From: Streptomyces sp. SID8352
GTDB lineage: Bacteria; Actinomycetota; Actinomycetes; Streptomycetales; Streptomycetaceae
Direction: 5' to 3'
Length of the DNA stretch: 64,000 bases
NCBI RefSeq assembly: GCF_009862265.1
Contig: NZ_WWGX01000028.1
Coordinates: 1-64,000 of the forward strand
Shown here: piece after piece, positions 42,744-51,108 of the stretch
Numbering within the stretch: the first letter of the stretch is position 1
Layout of the letters: each line of letters opens with the position of its first letter
Made by a program: the position numbers and the translations under genes
Notes under the pieces: model-generated
Databases searched by the model: none
The model's input: only the letters and a program-made list of their open reading frames with translations
Told to the model about the DNA's origin: nothing

Positions 42744-43763
42744 ATGGCGACAGTCCCGACCGCCCTCGCCGGCCGCCATTTCCTCAAGGAGACCGACTTC
42801 ACCGCCGAGGAGTTCCGCGGTCTGGTCGAGCTGGCCGCCGAGCTGAAGGCCGCCAAGAAGGCCGGGACCGAGACGCCGTACCTGCGGGGCCGGAACATCG
42901 CGCTGATCTTCGAGAAGACCTCGACGCGCACCCGCTGCGCCTTCGAGGTCGCCGCGGCCGACCAGGGCGCCTCCACCACCTACCTGGACCCGTCGGGCTC
43001 CCAGATGGGGCACAAGGAGTCCGTGAAGGACACCGCCCGGGTGCTCGGCCGGATGTACGACGCCATCGAGTACCGGGGCGACAGCCAGCGGAAGGTCGAG
43101 GAACTGGCCGCGTACGCCGGGGTGCCCGTCTACAACGGTCTCACCGACGACTGGCACCCCACCCAGATGCTCGCCGACGTGCTCACCATGACCGAGCACT
43201 CCACCGCGCCCCTGTCCCGGATCGCCTTCGCCTACCTCGGCGACGCCCGCTTCAACATGGGCAACTCCTATCTCGTCACCGGCGCCCTGCTCGGCATGGA
43301 CGTGCGCATCGTCGCCCCCCGCGCCTACTGGCCCGCCCAGGAGGTCGTCGACCGGGCGCACGAGCTGGCCGGGGCCTCCGGTGCCCGGATCACGCTCACC
43401 GAGGACACCGCGGAGGGCGTCCGGGGCGCGGACTTCGTCGCGACCGACGTCTGGGTGTCGATGGGCGAGCCCAAGGCGGTCTGGGAGGAGCGGATCGCCG
43501 CGCTCTCCCCGTACGCCGTGACCATGGACGTGCTGCGCGCCACCGGCAACCCGGACGTGAAGTTCCTGCACTGCCTGCCGGCCTTCCACGACCTGGGCAC
43601 CCAGGTGGGCCAGGAGATCTTCGCCGCGCACGGGCTGGAGTGCCTGGAGGTCACCGACGAGGTCTTCGAGTCCGCGCACTCAGTCGTCTTCGACGAGGCG
43701 GAGAACCGGCTGCACACCATCAAGGCCGTGCTGGTCGCCACGCTCGGCCGCGCCACCGCCTGA
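42744..43763 (+). CDS. argF: ornithine carbamoyltransferase
   Basis: A 339-aa enzyme that interconverts ornithine plus carbamoyl phosphate with citrulline. The carbamoyl-phosphate motif is [13 protein letters not shown], with [14 protein letters not shown], the ornithine loop [11 protein letters not shown] and the catalytic HCLPAFHD. Its position after arcA favours the catabolic ArcB role, but sequence alone cannot separate ArcB from ArgF. A possible ARG box precedes it. Confidence 0.94.
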   Translation: MATVPTALAGRHFLKETDFTAEEFRGLVELAAELKAAKKAGTETPYLRGRNIALIFEKTSTRTRCAFEVAAADQGASTTYLDPSGSQMGHKESVKDTARVLGRMYDAIEYRGDSQRKVEELAAYAGVPVYNGLTDDWHPTQMLADVLTMTEHSTAPLSRIAFAYLGDARFNMGNSYLVTGALLGMDVRIVAPRAYWPAQEVVDRAHELAGASGARITLTEDTAEGVRGADFVATDVWVSMGEPKAVWEERIAALSPYAVTMDVLRATGNPDVKFLHCLPAFHDLGTQVGQEIFAAHGLECLEVTDEVFESAHSVVFDEAENRLHTIKAVLVATLGRATA

Positions 43764-43963
43764 CGCGGCCCGCGCCGCCGCCGGGCCCGCCCGGCTCCCG
43801 GACCGGCCGGCGCCCGCTTCCGCCCGTGCCCGCCTCCCGGCTCCGGCCCGCCGCCTTCCGCGCGGCGGGCCGGAGCCGGGTGTGCGCCGGTCACGGGCGT
43901 CTGCGTTCCGGCTCCGCCCGGGGTGCGGGGCTCACGCCCGGCGTCCTGCCCGGGGCGCGGGGC

Positions 43964-44425
43964 TCATGCCTGGCGTCGGCGCTGCGCCGGTACCGCCGGG
44001 AGCCTGAACCAGACCGCCTTGCCCGAGCCGGTGGGGCGGTGTCCGCAGGAGGAGCTGAGGGTGCGGATCAGCAGCAGCCCCCGTCCGTGCTCCTGCCAGG
44101 GGTCGGGCGGCTCCAGGTCGGGCCGGGTCAGGTCGGCGGGTGGTGAGGGGTCCCCGTCGTGCACCTCGACCTGGCAGCCGGTCGGCAGCAGCTCCACCAC
44201 CAGCTCGATCGGCGCTCCGCCCGCCGTGTGCTCGACCGCGTTGGCCACCAGCTCGGCCGTGAGCAGCTCCGCGGTGTCGCAGTCGGCGGACAGCTCCCCC
44301 TCCGCCAGCGCCGTGCGGACCAGGGCGCGGGCGGTCGGCACGGCCGCGGCGGTGTGCGGCAGCGCGATGCGCCAGGAGGCGGGGACGGGCGCGGGGAAAC
44401 GTTCGTGCACGGCGGTTCCGTTCAT
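43964..44425 (-). CDS. ATP-binding anti-sigma-type protein (HATPase_c)
   Basis: A 153-aa protein of the RsbW-like kinase family that is very numerous in Streptomyces. The Bergerat ATP site is LTAELVANAVEHT (N box), VEVHDGDPSPP (G1) and WQEHGRGLLLIRTLSSSCGH (G2). The N-terminal region (IALPHTAAAVPTARALVRTA) is typical. There is no partner anti-anti-sigma gene beside it. The target sigma factor or regulator is unknown. Confidence 0.88.
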   Translation of the reverse strand: MNGTAVHERFPAPVPASWRIALPHTAAAVPTARALVRTALAEGELSADCDTAELLTAELVANAVEHTAGGAPIELVVELLPTGCQVEVHDGDPSPPADLTRPDLEPPDPWQEHGRGLLLIRTLSSSCGHRPTGSGKAVWFRLPAVPAQRRRQA

Positions 44426-44559
44426 GGAGCAGGCGGTCCTGTCCTGCTTTCAACCACACGAATGGTACGGGTCCGCTCCGCGCGGGTCGCGGAGGGGGCC
44501 CGCGCGGGTGAGCCGGCCGCCCTGGGGAAGGGGCCGCGCCGTCCTTCTATCGCGCACTC

Positions 44560-44573
44560 GTGACGGCAGTCAC
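44560..44573 (+). promoter_or_regulatory. candidate operator GTGAC-N4-GTCAC upstream of the aromatic catabolic genes
   Basis: GTGACGGCAGTCAC lies 71 bases before the enoyl-CoA hydratase ATG. A near-identical GTGACGACAGTCAA occurs at 50925-50938 between the ligase and dehydrogenase genes of the same cluster. The PaaX-type repressor encoded at 48330 is the likely binder. Confidence 0.55.
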
Positions 44574-44643
44574 AGAATGGTGATAGCGTCGGAGGTGCAG
44601 CGCTCCGTGATGCCGTGCCCGCCGTCCCAGGAGGCCGCCCGTC

Positions 44644-45471
44644 ATGAGTCCCTTCACCGGCTCCGCCGCCCGCACCCCGCGGTGGAGGCATCTGCGCGTC
44701 GGTCTCGCCGACGGTGTCGCCATGGTCACCCTGGACCGCCCCGACCGGCTCAACGCGTTGACCTTCGCCGCCTACGCCGACCTGCGGGACCTGCTCGCGG
44801 AGCTGTCCCGGGAGCGCGCGGTGCGGGCCCTGGTGCTGGCGGGGGAGGGGCGAGGCTTCTGCTCCGGCGGGGACGTCGACGAGATCATCGGCGCCACGCT
44901 CGCCATGGACACCGCCGCGCTGCTGGACTTCAACCGGATGACGGGGCAGGTCGTGCGGGCGGTGCGGGAGTGCCCCTTCCCGGTGGTGGCCGCCCTCCAC
45001 GGGGTCGCCGCCGGGGCGGGCGCGGTGCTCGCGCTGGCCGCGGACTTCCGGGTGGCGGACCCGACCGCGCGGTTCGCCTTCCTCTTCACCCGCGTCGGCC
45101 TGTCCGGCGGCGACATGGGCGCCGCCTATCTGCTGCCCCGGGTGGTCGGCCTCGGCCACGCGACGCGGCTGCTGATGCTCGGCGAGACGGTCCGCGCGGC
45201 GGAGGCCGAGCGCATCGGCCTGATCAGCGAGCTGACCGAGGAGGGCGGCGCCGACGAGGCCGCCGGGCGGCTCGCCCGCCGCCTGGCCGAGGGCCCGGCC
45301 CTGGCCCACGCCCAGACCAAGGCGCTGCTCACGGCGGAGCTGGACATGCCCCTGGCGGCGGCGGTCGAACTGGACGCCGCGACCCAGGCCCTCCTGATGA
45401 ACGGCGAGGACTACGCCGAATTCCACGCGGCCTTCACGGAGAAGCGCCCCCCGAAGTGGCAGGGACGATGA
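44644..45471 (+). CDS. enoyl-CoA hydratase/isomerase family protein
   Basis: A 275-aa crotonase-fold enzyme. Motifs are the VAMVTLDRPDRLNALTFAAY start, the oxyanion-hole loop LAGEGRGFCSGGDVDEIIGA, and PVVAALHGVAAGAGAVLALA with a conserved second oxyanion Gly. In the 2-aminobenzoyl-CoA type pathway a crotonase acts after ring reduction. The stop overlaps the start of the monooxygenase fusion gene (ATGA), so both are co-translated. Confidence 0.9.
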   Translation: MSPFTGSAARTPRWRHLRVGLADGVAMVTLDRPDRLNALTFAAYADLRDLLAELSRERAVRALVLAGEGRGFCSGGDVDEIIGATLAMDTAALLDFNRMTGQVVRAVRECPFPVVAALHGVAAGAGAVLALAADFRVADPTARFAFLFTRVGLSGGDMGAAYLLPRVVGLGHATRLLMLGETVRAAEAERIGLISELTEEGGADEAAGRLARRLAEGPALAHAQTKALLTAELDMPLAAAVELDAATQALLMNGEDYAEFHAAFTEKRPPKWQGR

Positions 45472-48311
45472 CCACGCACGAACCGATACCACCCAGGACA
45501 CCCTCCACGGGGTCAACGCTCCCGGCGGGCGCCGTGCCGGAGGGGGCGCGGGGAACCGCGCACGTCGAGTGGGCGGGCCCGCGCGAGGCACCTCCGTCCG
45601 GCAGGACACCCTCCACGGGGTCAACGCTCCCGGCGGGTACCGTGCCGGAGGGGGCGCGGGGAACCGCGCACGTCGAGTGCGCGGGCCCGCGCGAGGCACC
45701 CCCGTCCGGCAGGACACCCCCCACAGGGTCAACGTCCCCGGCGGGTACCGTGCCGGAGGGGGCGCGGGGAACCGCGCACGTCGAGGGGGCGGGCCCGCGC
45801 GAGGCACCTCCGTCCGGCAGGACACCCTCCACGGGGTCAACGCTCCCGGCGGGTACCGTGCCGGAGGGGGCGCGGGGAACCGCGCACGTCGAGGAGAGGA
45901 ACCCGCACGGCTCCGAAGCCAACCCGCACGGCTCCGAAGGCAACCCCCACCGCCCCGCGAGGGACCCGCACCGCCCCGCGAGGAACCCGTACCGCGCCGC
46001 GAGGAACCCCCCACCCCACCCCCACCCCCTCCGCATCGCGATCACCGGCGGAGGCCCCGGTGGCCTCTACGCCGCCGCCCTCCTCAAACGCCTCGCCCCC
46101 GACCGCGAGGTCACCCTCTGGGAACGCAACCCCCCGGACGACACCTTCGGCTTCGGCGTCGTCCTCTCCGACGAGACCCTCGGCGGCATCGCGGACGCCG
46201 ACCCCGAGATCCGCGCCGCCCTGGACCCCGCCCTGGTCCGCTGGGACGACATCGACATCGTCCACCGCGGCGTCCGCCACACCTGCGGGGGCCACGCCTT
46301 CGCCGCCCTCGCCCGCCGCCGGCTCCTGAGGATCCTGCACGCCCGCTGCCGCTCCCTCGGCGTGGACCTCCGCTTCGGCGCCCCCGCCCCGGACCCGGCC
46401 CGGCTGGCCCTCTCGTACGACCTCGTGGTGGCCGCCGACGGAGTCCACAGCGCCGTCCGCGCCGCCCACGCCCCCGCGTTCCGCCCCCGCCTCACCCCCC
46501 ACCGCTGCCGGTACATCTGGCTCGCCGCCGACTTCGCCCTCGACGCCTTCCGCTTCGAGATCGCCGAGACCGGCGCGGGCGTGATGCAACTGCACGCCTA
46601 CCCCTACGCCCCCGACGCCTCCACGGCCATCGTCGAGATGCGCGAGGAGGTGTGGCGGGCCGCCGGCTTCGACGCCCCCGACCCGGCGGCCTCCGTGGAA
46701 CGCTGCGCCGCCCTCTTCGCCGACGCCCTCGGCGGCCGTCCGCTGCGTTCCCACCGCTCCGCCTGGACCACCTTCCGCACCGTCGTCAACGAGCGCTGGT
46801 CGCACGGCAACACCGTCCTGCTCGGCGACGCCGCCCACACCGCGCACTTCTCCATCGGCTCCGGCACCAAGCTCGCCGTCGAGGACGCCCTCGCGCTCGC
46901 CGCCTGCCTGGACGAACACCCCACCGTCCCGGCGGCGTTGGCCGCGTACGAGGAGGAGCGGCGCCCCGTGGTCGCCTCCGCCCAGCGCGCCGCCGGGGCC
47001 AGCCGGGAGTGGTTCGAGGACCTGGAGCGCCATGCCGCCCGCCGGCCCCGTCAGTTCGCCTTCGACCTGCTCACCCGCAGCCGCCGCGTCACCCACGGCA
47101 ATCTGCGGCTGCGCGACCCCGCCTTCACCGGCTCCGTGGAGCGGGAGTTCGGCTGCCCGGCCGGCACGCCCCCGATGTTCACCCCCTTCCGGCTGCGCGG
47201 ACTGACCCTGCGCAACCGCGTCGTCGTCTCCCCGATGGACATGTACTCCGCCACCGACGGCGTCCCCGGCGACCTCCACCTGGTCCACCTGGGGGCCAGG
47301 GCCCTCGGCGGCGCGGGGCTGGTCATGACGGAGATGGTGTGCGTCAGCCCCGAGGGACGCATCACCCCGGGCTGCGCGGGCCTGTACACCGAGCACCAGG
47401 GCCGGGCCTGGCGCCGGATCACCCGCTTCGTCCACGAGAACGCCCCCGGCACCGCCATCGGCGTCCAGCTCGGACACAGCGGCCGCAAGGGCTCCACCCG
47501 CCGGATGTGGGAGGGCATGGACGAGCCGCTCCCCGAGGGCAACTGGCCGCTGTCGGCGGCCTCCCCGCTGCCGTACCGGCCCGGCGGCGCGGTCCCGCGC
47601 GAGCTGACCCGCGCCGGACTCACCGCGATACGCGAGCGGTTCACCGAGGCCGCGGCCCGCGCCGCGCGGGCCGGCTTCGACCTGCTCGAACTCCACTGCG
47701 CGCACGGCTATCTGCTCTCCGGCTTCCTCTCCCCGCTCACCAACCACCGCACGGACGCCTACGGCGGCTCCCCGGAACGGCGGCTGCGCTTCCCGCTGGA
47801 GGTCTTCGACGCCGTCCGTGAGGTGTGGCCCGGGGACCGTCCGATGACGGTCCGCGTCTCCGCCACCGACTGGGCCGAGGGCGGCATCCGGGCCGAGGAC
47901 GCCGTCGCCGTCGCGCGGGCCTTCGCCGCGCACGGCGCCGACGCGATCGACGTCTCCACCGGCCAGGTCGTCTCCGACGAGCGGCCGGAGTTCGGGCGCT
48001 CGTACCAGACGCCCTACGCCGACCGCATCCGCGCCGAGGCGGGCGTACCGGTCATCGCCGTCGGCGCGATCTCCTCCTGGGACGACGTCAACTCGCTGAT
48101 CCTGGCCGGCCGCGCCGACCTGTGCGCCCTCGGCCGCCCCCATCTCTACGACCCCCAGTGGACCCTGCACGCGGCGGCCGAGCAGGGCTACGCGGGCCCG
48201 GGCGCCGTCTGGCCGGCCCCGTACCGGGCGGGCAGCCGCCCGCCGCGCACCGGACGCCCCGGCCCGACCGGTCCCCGTTCCGCCCCGCACCGTGTCCGGG
48301 GCGGCGGCTGA
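45468..48311 (+). CDS. bifunctional flavin monooxygenase / old yellow enzyme (2-aminobenzoyl-CoA or salicylyl-CoA type)
   Basis: A 947-aa fusion. Residues about 188-560 are a flavoprotein hydroxylase: AITGGGPGGLYAAALLKRL, the DG motif VVAADGVHSAVRAA and GDAAHTAHFSIGSGTKLAVE. Residues about 565-930 are an old-yellow-enzyme domain: MFTPFRLRGLTLRNRVVVSP, GVQLGHSGRKGS, LELHCAHGYLLSGFLSPLTN. This architecture is known from 2-aminobenzoyl-CoA monooxygenase/reductase and salicylyl-CoA 5-hydroxylase. Residues 1-187 are extra: nearly four 36-aa repeats and a basic NPH/ARNP tract. The ATG at 45468 overlaps the hydratase stop; starts at GTG codons within the repeats would also give a working enzyme. Confidence 0.9.
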   Translation: MTTHEPIPPRTPSTGSTLPAGAVPEGARGTAHVEWAGPREAPPSGRTPSTGSTLPAGTVPEGARGTAHVECAGPREAPPSGRTPPTGSTSPAGTVPEGARGTAHVEGAGPREAPPSGRTPSTGSTLPAGTVPEGARGTAHVEERNPHGSEANPHGSEGNPHRPARDPHRPARNPYRAARNPPPHPHPLRIAITGGGPGGLYAAALLKRLAPDREVTLWERNPPDDTFGFGVVLSDETLGGIADADPEIRAALDPALVRWDDIDIVHRGVRHTCGGHAFAALARRRLLRILHARCRSLGVDLRFGAPAPDPARLALSYDLVVAADGVHSAVRAAHAPAFRPRLTPHRCRYIWLAADFALDAFRFEIAETGAGVMQLHAYPYAPDASTAIVEMREEVWRAAGFDAPDPAASVERCAALFADALGGRPLRSHRSAWTTFRTVVNERWSHGNTVLLGDAAHTAHFSIGSGTKLAVEDALALAACLDEHPTVPAALAAYEEERRPVVASAQRAAGASREWFEDLERHAARRPRQFAFDLLTRSRRVTHGNLRLRDPAFTGSVEREFGCPAGTPPMFTPFRLRGLTLRNRVVVSPMDMYSATDGVPGDLHLVHLGARALGGAGLVMTEMVCVSPEGRITPGCAGLYTEHQGRAWRRITRFVHENAPGTAIGVQLGHSGRKGSTRRMWEGMDEPLPEGNWPLSAASPLPYRPGGAVPRELTRAGLTAIRERFTEAAARAARAGFDLLELHCAHGYLLSGFLSPLTNHRTDAYGGSPERRLRFPLEVFDAVREVWPGDRPMTVRVSATDWAEGGIRAEDAVAVARAFAAHGADAIDVSTGQVVSDERPEFGRSYQTPYADRIRAEAGVPVIAVGAISSWDDVNSLILAGRADLCALGRPHLYDPQWTLHAAAEQGYAGPGAVWPAPYRAGSRPPRTGRPGPTGPRSAPHRVRGGG
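45495..45893 (+). repeat. 108-bp tandem repeats, about 3.7 copies, inside coding sequence
   Basis: Copies begin at 45495, 45603, 45711 and 45819 and are more than 90% alike. Each carries the palindrome-forming GGCGCGGGGAACCGCGC core, which resembles short palindromic sequences often found between Streptomyces genes. Because 108 is a multiple of three, each copy adds 36 residues (TVPEGARGTAHVE and so on) in frame. Confidence 0.92.
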
Positions 48312-48329
48312 GGGCCGCCCCGACCGGCG

Positions 48330-49232
48330 TCAGCCGCCGCGGACCGCCGTGCCGTTCTCCGCCCCCGGGCCGTCCTCCGCCCCCGGGCCGTCCTCCGCGC
48401 CCGGGTCGTCCGCCACCCCCGCGAACACCGCCCCCGCCCCGCGCAGCCGCGCGTGCAGCGCCCGGAAGACGGCGGCCGAACGCGCACCCGGCCAGTCGGG
48501 CGGCAGCAGCGCGGTCGGCAGCCCCGGGTCGGTATAGGGCAGGTGGCGCCAGGAGTCCAGGGTCAGCAGGTAGTCGCGGTAGGCGTCCTCCGGCGGGGTG
48601 TCCGCCCGCTTCTCCCAGGCGCGCAGCACCGGCGCGTGCCGGTCCAGGAAGGCCTCGTGCTCCGCGGCGATCGCGTCCAGGTCCCACCAGCGCGCCACCG
48701 CCCGCGCGGTGGGCGCGTAGCCCAGGTGCTCGCCGCGGAAGAAGTCCACGTAGCCGTCGAGTCCGAGCCGGCCCAGCGCGTGCCTGGTCTCCTCGTACAG
48801 CCGGGCCGGGGCGATCCACACCCCCGGGGCGGCGGTGCCGAAGCCGAGTCCGGCCAGCCGGGAGCGCAGCACGTGCCGCTTCTGCCGCTCCGACTCCGGA
48901 ACCGAGAACACGGCGAGCACCCAGCCCTCGTCGCCGGGCGGGGCGTCGGCGTAGATCCGCCGGTCCCCGTCGTCCAGCAACTGGACCGCCTCGGCGGAGA
49001 GTTCGTATCCCGCCGCGCCCGCGGCCGTCCGGGCGGGCAGCAGCAGTCCGCGCCGCTTCAGCCGGGACACCGACGAGCGCACGGACGGCGCGTCCACCCC
49101 GACCGCCGCCAGCAGCCGGATCAGCTCCGCCACGGGCACGGGACCCGGCACGAAGCGGCCGTACGCGCCGTAGAGCGTGACGATCAGGGACCTCGGGGCA
49201 TGCGGTACGTGCAGGTCGGACACATTGATCAT
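48330..49232 (-). CDS. PaaX family transcriptional regulator
   Basis: A 300-aa repressor of the PaaX type, which senses an aryl-CoA. The N-terminal winged helix reads LIVTLYGAYGRFVPGPVPVA, then SVRSSVSRLKRRGLL. The central and C-terminal domains follow (WVLAVFSVPESERQKRHVLR, FRGEHLGYAPTARAVARWWD). The C-terminus has GPGAEDGPGAEDGPGAENG repeats. It sits between the monooxygenase gene and the ligase gene and is the obvious local regulator. An alternative start is GTG 49223. Confidence 0.9.
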   Translation of the reverse strand: MINVSDLHVPHAPRSLIVTLYGAYGRFVPGPVPVAELIRLLAAVGVDAPSVRSSVSRLKRRGLLLPARTAAGAAGYELSAEAVQLLDDGDRRIYADAPPGDEGWVLAVFSVPESERQKRHVLRSRLAGLGFGTAAPGVWIAPARLYEETRHALGRLGLDGYVDFFRGEHLGYAPTARAVARWWDLDAIAAEHEAFLDRHAPVLRAWEKRADTPPEDAYRDYLLTLDSWRHLPYTDPGLPTALLPPDWPGARSAAVFRALHARLRGAGAVFAGVADDPGAEDGPGAEDGPGAENGTAVRGG

Positions 49233-49257
49233 CCTAGATCGTCGTGCTCCGGCCCCC

Positions 49258-50871
49258 TCATGCCAGGTCGCCCGAGCCCTCCGGAGGGGCGAGCAGACGG
49301 AACCGCTGGAGCTTGCCGGTCGCCGTGCGCGGCAGCGCGTCCCGCAAGTGGATCTCGCGCGGGCACTTGTACGGCGCCAGCTCGGACAGCAGGAACGCGC
49401 GCAGTGCCCCGGCGTCCCGCACGGCCCCCTCGCGCAGCACGGCGTGGGCCACCACGATCTGGCCGCGCGCCTCGTCGGCCCGCCCCACCACCGCCGCCTC
49501 GGCCACGTCCGGATGGCGCAGCAGAGCCTCCTCGACCTCGGGTCCGGCGATGTTGTACCCGGAGGAGACGATCATGTCGTCGGCGCGGGCGACGTAGCGG
49601 AAGTGGCCGCCCGGCTCGCGGACGTAGGTGTCCCCGGTGATGTTCCAGCCGCCCCGTACGTACTCCCGCTGGCGCGGGTCGTCGAGGTAGCGGCAGCCGA
49701 CCGGGCCGCGTACCGCCAGCAGCCCGGGCCGCCCGTCCGGCACCGGCACGCCCTGCTCGTCCTGCACCCGCGCCGTCCAGCCCGGCACCGGGAGCCCGGT
49801 GGTGCCGGGGCGGATGTCGCCGTCGGCCGCGGAGACGACGATGTGCAGCAGCTCGGTCGCGCCGAGGCCGTTGATGATGCGCAGGCCGGTGTGCTCGTAC
49901 CAGGACCGCCAGGTGGACTCGGGGAGGTTCTCGCCCGCGGAGACGCAGCGCCGCAGGGAGGTGATGTCGTACCGGTCCAGCTCGTCGAGCATCGCCCGGT
50001 AGGCGGTCGGCGCGGTGAACAGCACCGACACCCGGTGGCGGGCCACGGCGGGCAGCAGGTGCCGGGGCCCCGCCCGCTCCAGCAGCAGCGCACCGGCGCC
50101 GGCCCGCAGCGGGAAGACGACCAGGCCGCCGAGTCCGAAGGTGAAGCCGAGCGGCGGGCTGCCCGCGAACAGGTCGTCGGCGCGGGGCGCGAGGACGTGC
50201 CGCGAGAAGGTGTCCGCGACGGCCAGCACGTCGCGGTGGAAGTGCATGCAGCCCTTGGGCCGCCCGGTGCTCCCCGAGGTGAAGGCGATCAGCGCCACGT
50301 CGTCGTCGGCCGTCGCGGCGGCCGGGTACGGGGTGCCGGGCGCCGGGCGGCGCAGCAGGTCGTCCGGGGAGTCCCCGCCGTAGGCCGTGATCCGCAGCCC
50401 CGGTATCCCCGCGGCGGCCAGGTCGTCCACCGAGCGGGCGTCGCACAGGGCGTGCCGGACGCGGGCGATGTCGCAGAGGGTGCGCAGTTCGCGGGCGCGC
50501 TGCTGGGCGGGCACCGTGACCGCCACCGCGCCCGCCTTGAGCACCGCCAGCCAGCAGGCCGCGAGCCAGGGCGTGGTGGGACCGCGCAGCAGCACCCGGT
50601 TGCCGGGGACGACCCCGAGGCCGCCGGTGAGGAGGTGGGCGATTCGGTCGACCCTGGCCCGCAACTGCCCGTACGTCCAGGTGGAACCGTCGTCGGTGCG
50701 GAAGGCCGGGCGGTCGCCCGGCGGCCCGGCGAGCAGTTCGACGGCGCAGTTCAGCCGCTCGGGGTAGCGCAGTTCGGGCAGGTCGAAGCGGAGCTGGGGC
50801 CACTGGTCGGCGGGTGGCAGGTGCTCGCGCGCGAAGGTGTCGACATGGGCGGAACGGTGTGGGTCTGCCAT
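49258..50871 (-). CDS. aryl-CoA ligase (benzoate/2-aminobenzoate-CoA ligase family)
   Basis: A 537-aa AMP-forming acyl-CoA synthetase that activates an aromatic acid as its CoA thioester. Motifs are the P-loop LIAFTSGSTGRPKGCMHFHR, IINGLGATELLHI (A5), WNITGDTYVREPGGHF and the A10 lysine in TATGKLQRF. The overall pattern (ERLNCAVELL, MHFHRDVLAVADTFSRHVL) is that of benzoate-CoA ligases. It is divergent from the acyl-CoA dehydrogenase and is the entry step of the local pathway. Confidence 0.9.
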   Translation of the reverse strand: MADPHRSAHVDTFAREHLPPADQWPQLRFDLPELRYPERLNCAVELLAGPPGDRPAFRTDDGSTWTYGQLRARVDRIAHLLTGGLGVVPGNRVLLRGPTTPWLAACWLAVLKAGAVAVTVPAQQRARELRTLCDIARVRHALCDARSVDDLAAAGIPGLRITAYGGDSPDDLLRRPAPGTPYPAAATADDDVALIAFTSGSTGRPKGCMHFHRDVLAVADTFSRHVLAPRADDLFAGSPPLGFTFGLGGLVVFPLRAGAGALLLERAGPRHLLPAVARHRVSVLFTAPTAYRAMLDELDRYDITSLRRCVSAGENLPESTWRSWYEHTGLRIINGLGATELLHIVVSAADGDIRPGTTGLPVPGWTARVQDEQGVPVPDGRPGLLAVRGPVGCRYLDDPRQREYVRGGWNITGDTYVREPGGHFRYVARADDMIVSSGYNIAGPEVEEALLRHPDVAEAAVVGRADEARGQIVVAHAVLREGAVRDAGALRAFLLSELAPYKCPREIHLRDALPRTATGKLQRFRLLAPPEGSGDLA

Positions 50872-50924
50872 GGCGGTGCGCCCCCTTTGCCGTGGTGGGC
50901 TCGCATCAGGAGCGTATCGTGTTG

Positions 50925-50938
50925 GTGACGACAGTCAA
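50925..50938 (+). promoter_or_regulatory. second copy of the TGAC-N4-GTCA motif
   Basis: GTGACGACAGTCAA lies 54 bases upstream of the ligase start and about 170 bases before the dehydrogenase, in their shared promoter. It differs at two of 14 positions from the site at 44560. The surrounding DNA also has the wider inverted pair GTATCG...CGATAC (50914-50919 and 50947-50952). Confidence 0.55.
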
Positions 50939-51108
50939 CGGGGCGCGATACTCTCGGAGCGGTCGTTCCGGGGAGGTGGCCGGGCGGTGAAGCGGTGGAC
51001 GTGGTGGCGCGGTTCGACGGCGTCGGGGCGCCGGGCCGTCGGTGCGCGTCGCCGGAGGCGGGCCGGGGCGTCGGCGGGACGGCCCGGCGGAGAGGGAGGG
51101 GACCGGCG

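Noticed and set aside
45837..48290. An 817-codon minus-strand frame opposite the monooxygenase/OYE gene
   Set aside because: No motif and low-complexity Gly/Ala/Val composition. The plus strand carries clear FAD and OYE signatures.
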